Shown here in pieces: positions 1 to 8,537 of a stretch of DNA of 64,000 bases (within the stretch, counting starts at the first letter, position 1; each line of letters starts with the position of its first letter). The notes beneath the pieces are model-generated. The model saw nothing but the letters and a program-made list of their open reading frames with translations. It was not told the origin of the DNA and ran no database searches. A program made the position numbers and the translations under genes. Origin of the DNA: Proteobacteria bacterium SG_bin6 (GTDB lineage: Bacteria > Pseudomonadota > Alphaproteobacteria > Sphingomonadales > Sphingomonadaceae); the NCBI GenBank assembly GCA_002083435.1, contig LWDJ01000004.1, positions 1 to 64,000 on the forward strand. Reading direction: 5' to 3'.

Positions 1-805
1 TCGCGCGCGCGCCCGGCAGCGCCGCCTGGGCGGTCGCGAGGACCGTATCGGCGTCGATCGGCCGCGCGGCCGCGCGCGTCGAACGCGGCGCCGCCGGCGC
101 CGGGCGGTCGTGGGGAAAGAGCGCGGTCACTTGCTCGGGGAAAACCAGGCACACCCCGGTGAAGGCGGCGAGGATCAGCAGCGCCGCGCCATAGCCCCCC
201 GCCAGCCGGTGCAGATCGACGTGCAACCGGTGCCCCCGCGCGCCGCGCTTCAGCGTCAGCGCCTGGCGCCATTTGCCCCCGCGCGGCCACCAGAGCACAA
301 GGCCGCTCGCCGCCGAGCCCAGCAGCATCAGCCCGATGATGCCGACCAAGGTCGCGCCCACGCGCCCCGCGAACAGATCATAATGCAGCGTGTAGATCGT
401 GTTCATCAGCGTCGCGCGATCGGGCGCGAACACCGGCACCGCGCGCCGCTCGCCGAGCACCCGCGCCGAGCGCGGATCGACCAGCATCTCCCACATGCGC
501 GATTGATCGGCGGCGCTCGGCGTCAGCCAGACGTGATGCACCGGAAAGTCGGGACCCGCAGGATAGACCGAATGGACGAAACGCCCCGCCGCCCGCGCCC
601 GTGCCGCCGCCAGGATGCTCGACATCGGCTGGATCGCCCCCTCATCCTGCGGCAGCACCAGCGCCGGGTTCAGCAGCTGGTCGAGCTCTTGATAATAAAC
701 GAGCACGCTGCCCGACAGACCCATCACCGCGAACAACAGGCCCGCCGCCAGCCCCAGCCAGCGATGCACCGTCACCCAGCGCTGGCGCAGCGTTCTCGCG
801 CTCAT
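1..805 (-). CDS. PepSY-associated TM-helix protein (partial at left edge)
   Basis: The reading frame is open from an ATG at 805 to the window edge, so the C-terminus is missing. It begins MSARTLRQRWVTVHRWLGL, with a hydrophobic helix directly after (about residues 15-38), then a periplasmic stretch and a second hydrophobic region near residues 135-160 followed by LVLWWPRGGKWR. The VHRWLGL start and the LWWP motif are typical of PepSY_TM inner-membrane proteins. These sit beside TonB-dependent siderophore receptors and are thought to reduce the imported ferric complex. The start lies 2 bases after the stop of the receptor gene, so the two are co-transcribed and probably translationally coupled. 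Function is inferred from family and neighbour. Confidence 0.85.
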   Translation of the reverse strand, partial: MSARTLRQRWVTVHRWLGLAAGLLFAVMGLSGSVLVYYQELDQLLNPALVLPQDEGAIQPMSSILAAARARAAGRFVHSVYPAGPDFPVHHVWLTPSAADQSRMWEMLVDPRSARVLGERRAVPVFAPDRATLMNTIYTLHYDLFAGRVGATLVGIIGLMLLGSAASGLVLWWPRGGKWRQALTLKRGARGHRLHVDLHRLAGGYGAALLILAAFTGVCLVFPEQVTALFPHDRPAPAAPRSTRAAARPIDADTVLATAQAALPGARA

Positions 806-807
806 CG

Positions 808-2880
808 TCAGAAGCCGACCCGCACCGACGCGGTGACCGCGCGCGGCGCCTGGCGCTGGACGAAGAAGCCGTCGACCGTGTCGAAGATCGCGGCGTCGTT
901 CAGGTTCCGCAGGTTGATCGCCAGATCGAGTCCCTTCAACGAATAGAAAATCGCCAAATCGGCGCGGGCATAGCCGGGCAGGTCGAAGCCCGAATTGCGA
1001 TTGTCCGCCGGCCGATCGCTCACCGCGACCACCCCCGCGCCGAGGGCGAGATTGCCGGGCAGCTTCACCGGCAAGTCATAGCGCCCCCAGACGTTGAAAT
1101 TATGCCGCGCGACCCCGTAGAGCCGGTTGCCGACGACGGCGGGGTCGACGTCTTCGGTCGTCTCGGCGCGATCGATATAGGCATAGTTGGCGATCAGCTT
1201 GAACCGCTTGGTGACCGAACCCGCCACCGTCGCCTCGATCCCCCGGCTGTTCTGCGCGCCGAACGTCAGATATTCGGTCGCCGAGGCGAGATAGCGGATG
1301 TTGCGCTTGGTGATGTCATAGCCGGCGAGCGTCACGTCGAGGCCCGGCTGGGGCGCCCATTTCAGCCCGATTTCATGCTGCTCGCCGCGCTCGGGCGCGA
1401 GCGTGCCGCCGCCCAGCCGCCGCCCGATATTGGGCACGAACGATTGGCCATAGCTGTAATAAACCGACAGCGACGGGGTGAGCAGATAGAGCGCGCCGAC
1501 CCGCCCGGTCGTCACCGACGCGCGCGCGCGCTCGCCGCTCGCGATCGTCGTGCTCCAATCCTGGCGGACGCCGGCGAGCACGCGCAGCCGCCCGACCGCG
1601 ATTTGGTCGTTCAGATAGAGCGCATCGGTACGCGCGCCCGAAAAGTCGAAGGAACCGCCGGTGAAGCCGCCCGGCGGAAAAGGCAGCGGGTTGGAAAAGC
1701 TGCGCGTATAGCCGCCGAAGCAATTGCCGGCATCGTCGCAACCGAACTGATCGTAAAAGCCGAAGTCGAACCGCGCGACGAAATGTTCGTAGCCGCCGAC
1801 GAGCGTGTGGCGCAGCGGGCCGGTCCGCACCGTGCCGGTGACTTCGGTTTGGATCACCTGGTTGAACTGATCGTCTTGCGGCCCGGCATTATATTGCACG
1901 GGATAATCGGCGAGCGGGGTGCCGTCGAACTGGTTGAACGCGGGCGAGACGCCGCGATAGTCGCGCTTGGTCTTCGAGGTGTAGAAGCCCTGGCGGAATT
2001 TCCAATCGCCGCCGAGCGCGACGGTGAGCTCGATCCGGTGGCTGCTGGTTTCGTTCTCCAGCCGCGCCCAGGGCCGCGACACCGTCGCCGAGGCGGGCAG
2101 GTCGAACACCCCTCGAGCAAAGGGCAAGCCGTTCGAAAAGCCCCGGATCTTGGTGCGCTGATATTCCGCCGCATAAAGCAGCGTGACGCCCTTGATCGGC
2201 GAGACGCGGATCGAGGGCGCGACCAGGAAAATGTTCGACGATTCGAAATCGACATAGCTGCCCGCGCTCTGCCCCAGCAGGTTGAGCCGGACGGCCACCG
2301 CGCCGAAATCGCGGTTGATGTCGGCGGTGCCGCGCAGCAGATCGAACGCGCCGCCGCTCAAATTGATCTCGGTGATCGACCGCGCGACCGGCACTTTGGT
2401 CACGGTGTTGACCGCGCCCGCCGGCTGCGCCTGGCCGTAAAGCACCGATTGCGGCCCCTTCACGAACTCGACGCGCTCGACATTGGCGAAATCGCGCGGG
2501 GTGTAGAGTTCGGCGACGCGATAGCCGTCGCGGTAATTGACCCCGGCGGTCGAAAAGCCGCGAATGACATACCATTGCGATGGCGTGTTGCCATAACCCG
2601 CGACCGATTGGACGCCGGCCACCGTCTCGGCCAGTTCGCGCGGCTGGAGGATGTAGCGATCGGCGATCAGCGTCTTGTCGATCACCTGGATCGTGGCGGG
2701 CGTTTCGATCAGCGGCGCCTCGATCTTGGTCGCCGAGGTCGCGGTCGGCGGCGAATAATCGGCGGGCCGCGCGCCGGTGACGACGATGTCGTCGCCGCGC
2801 TCGTCGTTCTGCTGGGCGAAGGCCGGGGTGGCAATGGCGGCGAGCGCGGCGCCGGTGAGGAAAAAGGCCCCTTTGGTCAT
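808..2880 (-). CDS. TonB-dependent siderophore receptor
   Basis: This 690-residue outer-membrane receptor has a cleavable signal peptide (MTKGAFFLTGAALAAIATPAFA). A TonB-box-like segment (DDIVVTGARP, about residues 30-39) follows, then the plug domain with ATIQVIDKTLI, the VIRGF segment and VERVEFVKGPQSVLYG near residues 135-150. The rest is a 22-strand-type barrel ending in aromatic F, as expected for outer-membrane insertion (final residues SVRVGF). The GPQSVLYGQAQPAGAVN signature fits the siderophore-receptor branch. It would bind an iron chelate at the surface and import it with TonB-ExbBD energy. It is followed at once by a PepSY protein and preceded by a DUF2946-like gene and an AraC regulator, the usual arrangement for a xenosiderophore or metal-chelate uptake unit. 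Substrate cannot be told from sequence. Confidence 0.93.
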   Translation of the reverse strand: MTKGAFFLTGAALAAIATPAFAQQNDERGDDIVVTGARPADYSPPTATSATKIEAPLIETPATIQVIDKTLIADRYILQPRELAETVAGVQSVAGYGNTPSQWYVIRGFSTAGVNYRDGYRVAELYTPRDFANVERVEFVKGPQSVLYGQAQPAGAVNTVTKVPVARSITEINLSGGAFDLLRGTADINRDFGAVAVRLNLLGQSAGSYVDFESSNIFLVAPSIRVSPIKGVTLLYAAEYQRTKIRGFSNGLPFARGVFDLPASATVSRPWARLENETSSHRIELTVALGGDWKFRQGFYTSKTKRDYRGVSPAFNQFDGTPLADYPVQYNAGPQDDQFNQVIQTEVTGTVRTGPLRHTLVGGYEHFVARFDFGFYDQFGCDDAGNCFGGYTRSFSNPLPFPPGGFTGGSFDFSGARTDALYLNDQIAVGRLRVLAGVRQDWSTTIASGERARASVTTGRVGALYLLTPSLSVYYSYGQSFVPNIGRRLGGGTLAPERGEQHEIGLKWAPQPGLDVTLAGYDITKRNIRYLASATEYLTFGAQNSRGIEATVAGSVTKRFKLIANYAYIDRAETTEDVDPAVVGNRLYGVARHNFNVWGRYDLPVKLPGNLALGAGVVAVSDRPADNRNSGFDLPGYARADLAIFYSLKGLDLAINLRNLNDAAIFDTVDGFFVQRQAPRAVTASVRVGF

Positions 2881-3015
2881 GGTCGTCGGTCTTTCGAAAT
2901 GGGAATTGGCCGACGCGCCCGCGCAGTTCGGCGCGCGGCGGCGGCATCGTCGGCAAACGTCGATATGGCGAGGCGCCGCTCGCCCCCGGGCGGCGCGGGT
3001 CGGCGGATCGGGCGA

Positions 3016-3435
3016 TCAGCCCGAGACGGGCGGCGCGCGCAGCGGCGGCCGCAGGCGCCGCCGCGCCGCCTGCCTCGGCCCCGATACCGGCGCGAACGCC
3101 GCGACCAAGACGAAGGCGATCGCCAGCGCCAGCAGGATCGGATCGGCGCCCGCCAGCGCAGGGCTGCCGAGGCCGGCGAAAGCGCAGGGATGATCGGCCT
3201 TGTTGCCGTCGCGATGGTCGCCGTGGTGGTCGCCGTGATCGCCGCCGTCCTCGCCGGGATCGGTCGCGACCGTCGCGGCGCCTTGGCCGGTGCAGATCGC
3301 GATCACCAGCTTGCCGGCCGACGGCACGACCATATAGCCAGCCGGGACGAGCGCCTTGATGCTGAACGCAAGCGCGACCAGCAGCAGCGCGAGCCGCCGT
3401 TGCTGGTGGATCAGGGAGCGCCAACGGGTCATTGG
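3016..3435 (-). CDS. DUF2946-like small membrane protein
   Basis: A 139-residue frame read from the ATG giving MTRWRSLIHQQRR. An upstream in-frame extension is arginine-rich low-complexity sequence and is not chosen. An N-terminal hydrophobic segment (LALLLVALAFSIKALVPAGYM) is followed by a metal-ligand-like run rich in Asp, His and Gly (about residues 60-80), a CAFAG segment, and a second hydrophobic helix near residues 100-120. This resembles DUF2946 proteins, which often lie next to TonB-dependent receptors and copper or iron genes. The His/Asp-rich loop suggests metal contact, but no activity is known. It is transcribed toward the receptor and separated from it by 135 bases. Confidence 0.6.
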   Translation of the reverse strand, partial: PMTRWRSLIHQQRRLALLLVALAFSIKALVPAGYMVVPSAGKLVIAICTGQGAATVATDPGEDGGDHGDHHGDHRDGNKADHPCAFAGLGSPALAGADPILLALAIAFVLVAAFAPVSGPRQAARRRLRPPLRAPPVSG

Positions 3436-3569
3436 CGCGCGCTTAGCCTCGCGCCGCGCCATTGTCACGCGCATGGCGGCCGCGCGCGGTGGATCGGATG
3501 GGATCGCCCCACGCGCGGGTTTCGGGACGACCTTGGCGGGCATTGGCGGGCGGCCCTGGCGGGCGCCGC

Positions 3570-4505
3570 TCAGCGTCGCCGATCGCGCCGCCATTCGCTC
3601 GGGCTCGCGCCCACCGCTTGACGGAAAGCGCGCGCGAAGGCTTGCGAGCTATCATAGCCGGTGGCGAAGGCGATTTCGGTCACGCTCAGCTCGGTGCGCA
3701 TCAGCAATTCCTGCGCGCGCTCGACTCGCAGGCGGCGCTGATAAGCGACCGGCGGCAGCCCGGTCGACGCGCGGAACTGTCGCGCGAAATGAAAGGGCGA
3801 CAGGCCGACCAGCGCGGCGAGTTCGGGAATGCCGGTATCCTCGGCGAGATGGTCGCGCAAATAGTCGATCACCCGCCGCTCCTGCCAGCGCGCCAGGCCG
3901 CCGCGCGGCAGCGGCGGCAGTTCCTCGCGCAACCGCTTGAGCAGCGCGAAGAGCGTGATCGTTAGGCTGTCGAGCTCGATCTGCGGCGCGGCGCCGGTCA
4001 ATGCCCAGAAGCGACGGGCGATGCCCTCGATCACCGGGTCCGTCAGCATGCGGCCGTGCAAGCCGGGCAGCGCGCGCACCGCCTCCCCATGATCGTCGAC
4101 GGTCACCCAATCGGGCAAGTCGATCGCGAGCAATTCGATCTCGCCGCGAATATCGTAGAAATTGGCGTGCGCGGCGGGTGCCACCACGAAGCCGCTGCCA
4201 TGCGCATCGAGCCGCGCCTCGAAGCGCCCCTCCCCCAGATCGAGTTCGTGCCGATCGGTGCCGCGCGCGACCTGGAGCGTCAACACCGCGAGCGGCGGGG
4301 CGGCGAGGCGGACGAGCGGCCGCTGCCGGGAAAGCAACAGCTCGGTGCCGCCGGGGGTCGCGCGGCGCTCGAACGTCGGTTCGAAATTGGCGGCATACCA
4401 TTCGGCATGGGTGCGGGGGGAAAGGTCCTGCCCCGGCGCGGTCTCGCGCGCGTCGCCCGCGCTCACCCCCACCGCTCCCGCCGCACGGCCGGGGACGCGA
4501 CGCAT
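3570..4505 (-). CDS. AraC-family transcriptional regulator
   Basis: A 311-residue protein with a variable N-terminal sensing half and a clear C-terminal AraC/XylS DNA-binding domain. The first helix-turn-helix is near residues 220-240 (ELAALVGLSPFHFARQF). The second is near residues 268-290 (VTEIAFATGYDSSQAFARAF), followed by the PSEWRR ending. It lies upstream of the DUF2946, receptor and PepSY genes on the same strand. In siderophore systems such regulators sense the imported chelate and activate the receptor gene. That link is inferred from position. The exact start is uncertain because no strong ribosome-binding site precedes 4505 and the first 25 residues are weakly conserved in character. 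Confidence 0.85.
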   Translation of the reverse strand: MRRVPGRAAGAVGVSAGDARETAPGQDLSPRTHAEWYAANFEPTFERRATPGGTELLLSRQRPLVRLAAPPLAVLTLQVARGTDRHELDLGEGRFEARLDAHGSGFVVAPAAHANFYDIRGEIELLAIDLPDWVTVDDHGEAVRALPGLHGRMLTDPVIEGIARRFWALTGAAPQIELDSLTITLFALLKRLREELPPLPRGGLARWQERRVIDYLRDHLAEDTGIPELAALVGLSPFHFARQFRASTGLPPVAYQRRLRVERAQELLMRTELSVTEIAFATGYDSSQAFARAFRQAVGASPSEWRRDRRR

Positions 4506-4601
4506 CGGCCGGCACCCGGCCGGCGCAAACCACCATCGCTGTCGCCCGCTATCCGCACACCGGCCTCCGCAAGGGGACGGTTTCGATCCCGTGCGTTCGC
4601 C

Positions 4602-4976
4602 TTAATCGAGCGCGTCCGGCGGCGGAAGAGGCGTCGGGTCGCAGTGGAGGCGCAAGTCGATCAGCGCCGCCCCGGCGAGCCGCGCGATGACCGCGCACGG
4701 CACCGATCGTTTGAACCCATAAGCGCAGCGATAGCCAAGGTCGCATTCGGCGAACACCGCTTCGTCGAGCCGCCAGGCCGCCCAAAACCCCTCGCCGATC
4801 GTCTCGACACGCGCGAAGAAGCGCTCGACCTGATCGAGCGCCGCGTCGCGCCGGGTGACGACGGGCGCATTGGCGATGCGGACCTGCAAATGCGCGCCCG
4901 CCGCCCGTTCCCAATCGGATCGGCGCATCGGCAGCGTCATCAGCTGGCGGAGAGTCACGGGGGTGAGCGGCGACAT
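4602..4976 (-). CDS. SnoaL/NTF2-like fold protein, hypothetical
   Basis: The likely start is the ATG giving MSPLTPVTLRQLMTL; the upstream in-frame extension is low-complexity and unlikely to be coding. The 124-residue product has an amphipathic helix followed by VERFFARVETIGEGFW, then alternating strands rich in R, C and Y (CDLGYRCAYGFKR). This resembles one-domain NTF2/SnoaL-like proteins, a fold used by small isomerases and by many proteins of unknown role. No catalytic residue pattern can be assigned. It stands alone between the AraC gene and phoD on the same strand. Confidence 0.5.
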   Translation of the reverse strand: MSPLTPVTLRQLMTLPMRRSDWERAAGAHLQVRIANAPVVTRRDAALDQVERFFARVETIGEGFWAAWRLDEAVFAECDLGYRCAYGFKRSVPCAVIARLAGAALIDLRLHCDPTPLPPPDALD

Positions 4977-5163
4977 GGTCTCTTGATCATGGGTGATGCC
5001 GCCAGTGCTAGCGCCGGGCGTCGGCGCGCTCGGTACCGCCGTTGCGCGCCCCACACCGCCGTTGCGGCGATCGGCCGGCGATGCGGCGGCGAGCGACCGC
5101 GGCTTCTCGATTCCACATCCCAATCGGCGGCGCCTTTCGCGACCCGTCGGCGATGATTATCGT
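4977..5163. other. Short intergenic region before the small NTF2-like gene
   Basis: No gene, repeat or clear hairpin is seen here. It should contain the promoter of the 4602-4976 gene and the end of the phoD transcript. Confidence 0.4.
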
Positions 5164-6723
5164 TCAAGAAGCGGCGTGCAGCTCCGGCTTTCCATAAGGC
5201 ACGGTGAAGGTCGCGGCGGTCTTGATCGGGGCATCGGGCAGGGTGACGCGCTCGACGACGCGCATGTCGGTCTGCCAGGCTTCGGGCGTCACGGTGCAGG
5301 TGACATATCCCCGGCGGTCGTTGGTGTATTTGAGGAAGGGATTTTCCCTCAAGATCTGTTCGATGCCGCGCCGGCGATCCGCCCCGTCGCCGCCCGACGA
5401 GATCGACGTGGTGACGAACTCGACCGCGACCGCGTCGCCTTGCCCGGCCTCGCGCCGCAACTCGCCGGCATAATTTTGGTGCTCGTCGCCGGTCAGCACG
5501 ACGACATTGCCCAGCCCCTGAAACTGCGCGAAAAGCCGCTCGCGCGGGGCGTTATAGGCGGCCCAACTGTCCATGTTGCGGATCGGTTCGGGTTCTTGGC
5601 CGGTACGCCGATCGAGCGGCATCATCATGATCTGCTGGGCAATACCGTTCCAGCGCGCGCGCTTTGCCTTCAGGGCGCTACCGAGCCATTTTTCCTGGTC
5701 GGCACCGAGTATCTGCGCCTGGGGATCGTCCCACCCCTTGCAATAGGGCTTGAAGCCGTCGCCGCATGGCTGGTCGCTGCGGAACTGGCGGGTGTCGAGC
5801 ACATGCAGATCGAGCAACTGGCCGACCGGCGCGCGGCGATGGATCGCGATACCACCGGCGCGCGGAACGGATGTCGAGCGGAACGGCATATGCTCGTAAT
5901 AGGCCTGGAAGGCGGCGGCACGGCGCAGTGCGAAAATTTCGGGCGGGGTATTGTTCTGGTCGATCGTCCCGGTCCAGTTATTCTCCACCTCATGATCGTC
6001 GAACGCCGGGAACCAGGCGGCCGAGGCGTGCGCCGCCTGTAAATCCGTGTCGAGCTTGTACTGCGCGTAGCGGCGGCGATAATCGGCGAGATCGTAGAGC
6101 ATCTGCCCTTCATGCGCGCGCACGAAGCGGCGGGGGAGGCCATCATAACCGACCCGGCCGGGCGAGCTTCGCCCTTCATAGATGTAATCGCCATAGTGGA
6201 ACACGAAGGCGAGGTCTTCCTGGGCGAGATGGCGATAGGCGGTGAATAGGCCATCCTCGTAATTCTGGCAGCCGGCGACGCCGAAGCGCACCGAAGCGAT
6301 GCTCGCGCCCGGCAAGGGCAGCGTCCTTGCCCGACCAGTGATCGACCGTTCGCGCCCGATGACAAAGCGATACCAATAGGGCCGATCGGGCAGCAGCCCC
6401 GCCACTTCGACATGCACCGAATGGGCCAGCTCGGGACGTGCGATCGCGCTGCCTTTGGCGACGATCGTCGTGAACCGCTCATCGGTGCCGACTTCCCAGT
6501 CGACCGACACCGGCGCCATCGGCATGCCGCCATGCTCGCCCAGCGGATCGGGTGCCAGGCGCGTCCAGATGACGAAACCATCGGGCGCGGGTTCGCCCGC
6601 GGCCACCCCCAGCCGGAAGGGATAGGAGGCGAACAATTGCTGCGCGCGGAGGATCGCGGGCGCGCTAAGCAGGCCACCACCGGCGGCGAGCATCCCCAGC
6701 GTCGTTCTCCGTGTAATCGTCAT
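5164..6723 (-). CDS. phoD: Alkaline phosphatase D, Tat-exported
   Basis: The product is 519 residues from the ATG giving MTITRRTTLGMLAAGGG, a twin-arginine signal (TRRTTLG) ending near APAILRAQ. A GGGGAG ribosome-binding sequence lies about 8 bases upstream of this ATG; an ATG 57 bases further up would bury the Tat signal and is not used. The PhoD N-terminal domain (FRLGVAAGEPAPDGFVIWTRL) is followed by the metallophosphatase domain with VAGCQNYEDG, FHYGDYIYEG, FDDHEVENNW and TGDEHQNY, which supply the Ca/Fe ligands of this family. It would hydrolyse phosphomonoesters or diesters in the periplasm. No Pho box was recognised upstream, and the pst-pho genes lie about 33 kb away. Confidence 0.93.
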   Translation of the reverse strand: MTITRRTTLGMLAAGGGLLSAPAILRAQQLFASYPFRLGVAAGEPAPDGFVIWTRLAPDPLGEHGGMPMAPVSVDWEVGTDERFTTIVAKGSAIARPELAHSVHVEVAGLLPDRPYWYRFVIGRERSITGRARTLPLPGASIASVRFGVAGCQNYEDGLFTAYRHLAQEDLAFVFHYGDYIYEGRSSPGRVGYDGLPRRFVRAHEGQMLYDLADYRRRYAQYKLDTDLQAAHASAAWFPAFDDHEVENNWTGTIDQNNTPPEIFALRRAAAFQAYYEHMPFRSTSVPRAGGIAIHRRAPVGQLLDLHVLDTRQFRSDQPCGDGFKPYCKGWDDPQAQILGADQEKWLGSALKAKRARWNGIAQQIMMMPLDRRTGQEPEPIRNMDSWAAYNAPRERLFAQFQGLGNVVVLTGDEHQNYAGELRREAGQGDAVAVEFVTTSISSGGDGADRRRGIEQILRENPFLKYTNDRRGYVTCTVTPEAWQTDMRVVERVTLPDAPIKTAATFTVPYGKPELHAAS

Positions 6724-6860
6724 CGGTTTCGGAACTCCCCAAGCGGCGCCTAGCGGTGCCATGTTACAGTCCGGATACATTATATCCTTTGGCCCGCGGG
6801 GCCTGCGCGGCGATCACTTCAAGGTGTGGTGATCCGCGACGGGGCAGTCCGACCCCGCTG

Positions 6861-7034
6861 TTACTCCCGTCCGATCGGATAGAGCAGATAGCGCTCGTCG
6901 AAATAGCGCGTGCGCTCGTAGAACCAGGCCAGCCGCGCATCGCCATCGGCGGCAAAGGCGGGATCGGCGGCGAGCCTCGCGTCGAATGCCTGCTTGAGCG
7001 CGGGATGTGCCGCCGGCATCTTCTCCGCCAACGC
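6861..7034 (-). pseudogene. C-terminal fragment, probably of an M14-type metallopeptidase
   Basis: Only about 57 codons remain, ending RLAWFYERTRYFDERYLLYPIGRE and a stop at 6861-6863. There is no start codon, and an in-frame TAA sits directly upstream. The aromatic YERTxYFDERYxLYP tail resembles the C-termini of M14 zinc-carboxypeptidase-like proteins of this lineage, but that assignment is from memory and tentative. The fragment lies between phoD and the metallothionein gene, where recombination seems to have removed the rest. Confidence 0.4.
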
Positions 7035-7202
7035 TTACGCGGGCTACCAGGAGGGCGCGTGACGAGTCCCTGGGGTGGTGCCGGTCGAGGAGGTTGGGAA
7101 GGGTAACATGTCAGCGCGCCGGCCCAAAATCAGCCACCGGGCGCCATAAAAACAATGGGAGGAACCGACGCTCGGTCCCTCCCATCGTCAACGGCGGAAG
7201 AT

Positions 7203-7373
7203 TCAGCCGTGGCAGGGGCAACCGGCATGGTCGCAGCCGGCCGACTGCTGATGATGGTTGGCGCAATTCTCGCCGCAGAACATGCGGCCATTGGCTTCCA
7301 CCGCGTTGCCGGCGCTGACGATGCAGACGCAATCGTTGCAGGCGCATTTCACCATTTCGACGTTGACGGTCAT
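7203..7373 (-). CDS. smtA: Bacterial metallothionein, SmtA type
   Basis: A 56-residue cysteine-rich protein: it starts MTVNVEMVKCACNDCVC, continues NGRMFCGENCANHH and ends DHAGCPCHG. Nine cysteines (10, 12, 15, 17, 33, 37, 47, 52, 54) and several histidines are arranged as in cyanobacterial SmtA, which has the same length and a four-metal Zn/Cd cluster. It would bind excess zinc or cadmium in the cytoplasm. The start is 4 bases after the end of the SmtB-type regulator gene, so the two form a regulator-metallothionein operon, unlike the divergent smtA/smtB order in Synechococcus. Conserved length and spacing make the assignment strong. Confidence 0.92.
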   Translation of the reverse strand: MTVNVEMVKCACNDCVCIVSAGNAVEANGRMFCGENCANHHQQSAGCDHAGCPCHG

Positions 7374-7377
7374 GACT

Positions 7378-7683
7378 TTACTCCTCGCTAATGCGTTCTT
7401 CGGGTTCGAGCATGTGGTCCATCATGTTGGTGAGCATGTCGCGGATGTGACAGTCGGGCAGCTCGTAATAGACGTGCCGACCGCTGCGCGTTTGCTTCAA
7501 CAAGCGCCCGGCGCGCAGCAGCCGAAGATGCTGCGAGACGAGGCTTTGGCTGACGCCGACCGCCTCGGTCAGATCGCCGACCGAGCGTGGCCCGTCGAGG
7601 CACGCCGCGACCAGCCGCAGCCGGTTCGGCTCCCCGAGCAGGCGGAACAACTCGGCCAGCTGAACGCCTTCATCCTGTGTCAT
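7378..7683 (-). CDS. ArsR/SmtB-family metal-responsive repressor
   Basis: A 101-residue winged-helix protein, taken from the ATG at 7683 (MTQDEGVQLAELFRLLGE); a GTG two codons earlier is possible. The recognition helix region is VSQSLVSQHLRLLRAGRLL, followed by the wing RSGRHVYYEL. The last helix carries the exact Asp-x-His-x10-His-x2-Glu spacing of the alpha-5 zinc site of SmtB and CzrA. The CxC alpha-3 site of CadC/ArsR is absent. It should repress its operon with the metallothionein gene and release DNA on binding Zn(II) or Co(II). A palindromic operator candidate lies just upstream. Confidence 0.9.
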   Translation of the reverse strand: MTQDEGVQLAELFRLLGEPNRLRLVAACLDGPRSVGDLTEAVGVSQSLVSQHLRLLRAGRLLKQTRSGRHVYYELPDCHIRDMLTNMMDHMLEPEERISEE

Positions 7684-7694
7684 GAACACACCAA

Positions 7695-7724
7695 CATATG
7701 AACACGTTCTAATATGTTCATAGC
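7695..7724. promoter_or_regulatory. Probable SmtB operator
   Basis: Inverted repeat with arms TATGAAC (7697-7703) and GTTCATA (7716-7722) around a spacer that contains a smaller GAAC-AC-GTTC palindrome (7700-7709). ArsR/SmtB repressors bind such AT-rich inverted repeats near the start codon. It sits 14 bases upstream of the regulator start, consistent with autorepression of regulator and metallothionein. Confidence 0.7.
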
Positions 7725-7744
7725 GAGAGAGGCGTCAAGCCGTT

Positions 7745-8482
7745 TCAGTGATGATGCCCGCATTCCCCCGCGCGCTCGGGCATAGGCGCGCCATCGGCGG
7801 TCAACAGCGCGTTGGCACTGCGGCGGAGCTGCCCCGCCGACCAGCGCAGGATCACCGCCGCGCCGACCAGGCCCATCAAGGGATCGAGCCACGCCAGCCC
7901 ATATTGGCGCCCGCACCACAAAGCGACGATGGCGAGGCCCGAGGTGAGCGCGTCGGACAGCACATGGACGAACGCCGCCTCGCGATTATTGTCGCGGTGT
8001 TGATGGCCGCAGCCATGATCGTGCGGCGCGTCGCGCAGCAGCCAGGCGCTCAGCAGGTTCACGCCAAGGCCCACCACCGCGACGATCAGCGCGGTCGAAA
8101 AGTCGATCCGCTCGGGCGAGACCAGCCGCAGCGCCGATTCCCCGGCGACCAACACCGCGATCACCGCGAGCATCACCGCATTGGCGAAGGCGCCGAGATC
8201 GGGCGCCCGGTGCGCGCCGACGGCATAGCGCCCCACGCCGGCATGGCGCCGCGCGAAGCGATAGGCAAACACCGCGACCCCCATCGCCGCCGCGTGCATC
8301 CCCATGTGCCAGCCATCGGCGAGCAGCGCCATCGATCCGGTCCACCAGCCCGCCGCGATTTCGGCGAGCATCGTCACGATCGTCAGCGCCAAAACGATCG
8401 CCGCCGCGCGTTCGCCATGGCCGGGCGCCGCGATCGCCGCCACGGGAAGATGATCGTGATCGTGATGGGTACAAGTGGACAT
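7745..8482 (-). CDS. Cation diffusion facilitator exporter lacking the C-terminal domain
   Basis: This 245-residue CDF protein starts with a His cluster (STCTHHDHDHL) and has about six membrane helices. The transport site is the pair DGWHMGMH (TM2) and HVLSDALTS (TM5), as in DmeF/CzcD-type Zn, Co or Ni exporters. A His-rich loop (HDHGCGHQHRD) lies between TM4 and TM5. The usual cytoplasmic metal-sensing domain of about 90 residues after TM6 is missing; the protein ends ERAGECGHHH. It may be a natural short CDF or a gene cut at the 3' end. It lies upstream of the smtB-smtA pair on the same strand and fits efflux of the same metals. Confidence 0.88.
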   Translation of the reverse strand: MSTCTHHDHDHLPVAAIAAPGHGERAAAIVLALTIVTMLAEIAAGWWTGSMALLADGWHMGMHAAAMGVAVFAYRFARRHAGVGRYAVGAHRAPDLGAFANAVMLAVIAVLVAGESALRLVSPERIDFSTALIVAVVGLGVNLLSAWLLRDAPHDHGCGHQHRDNNREAAFVHVLSDALTSGLAIVALWCGRQYGLAWLDPLMGLVGAAVILRWSAGQLRRSANALLTADGAPMPERAGECGHHH

Positions 8483-8537
8483 CGAGCGGCTCCAGCTAGG
8501 GCGTCCGCTCTCTATAACCCATTGAACCGCGTGTGCA

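Noticed and set aside
601..3621. A 1,006-codon open frame on the plus strand
   Set aside because: It is the antisense shadow of the TonB-dependent receptor; Arg/Asp/Gly-rich translation without domains. High GC content opens long false frames here and elsewhere (for example 16552-18825, 17648-20389, 35844-37007, 37835-39160, 40973-42220 and 58980-60146).
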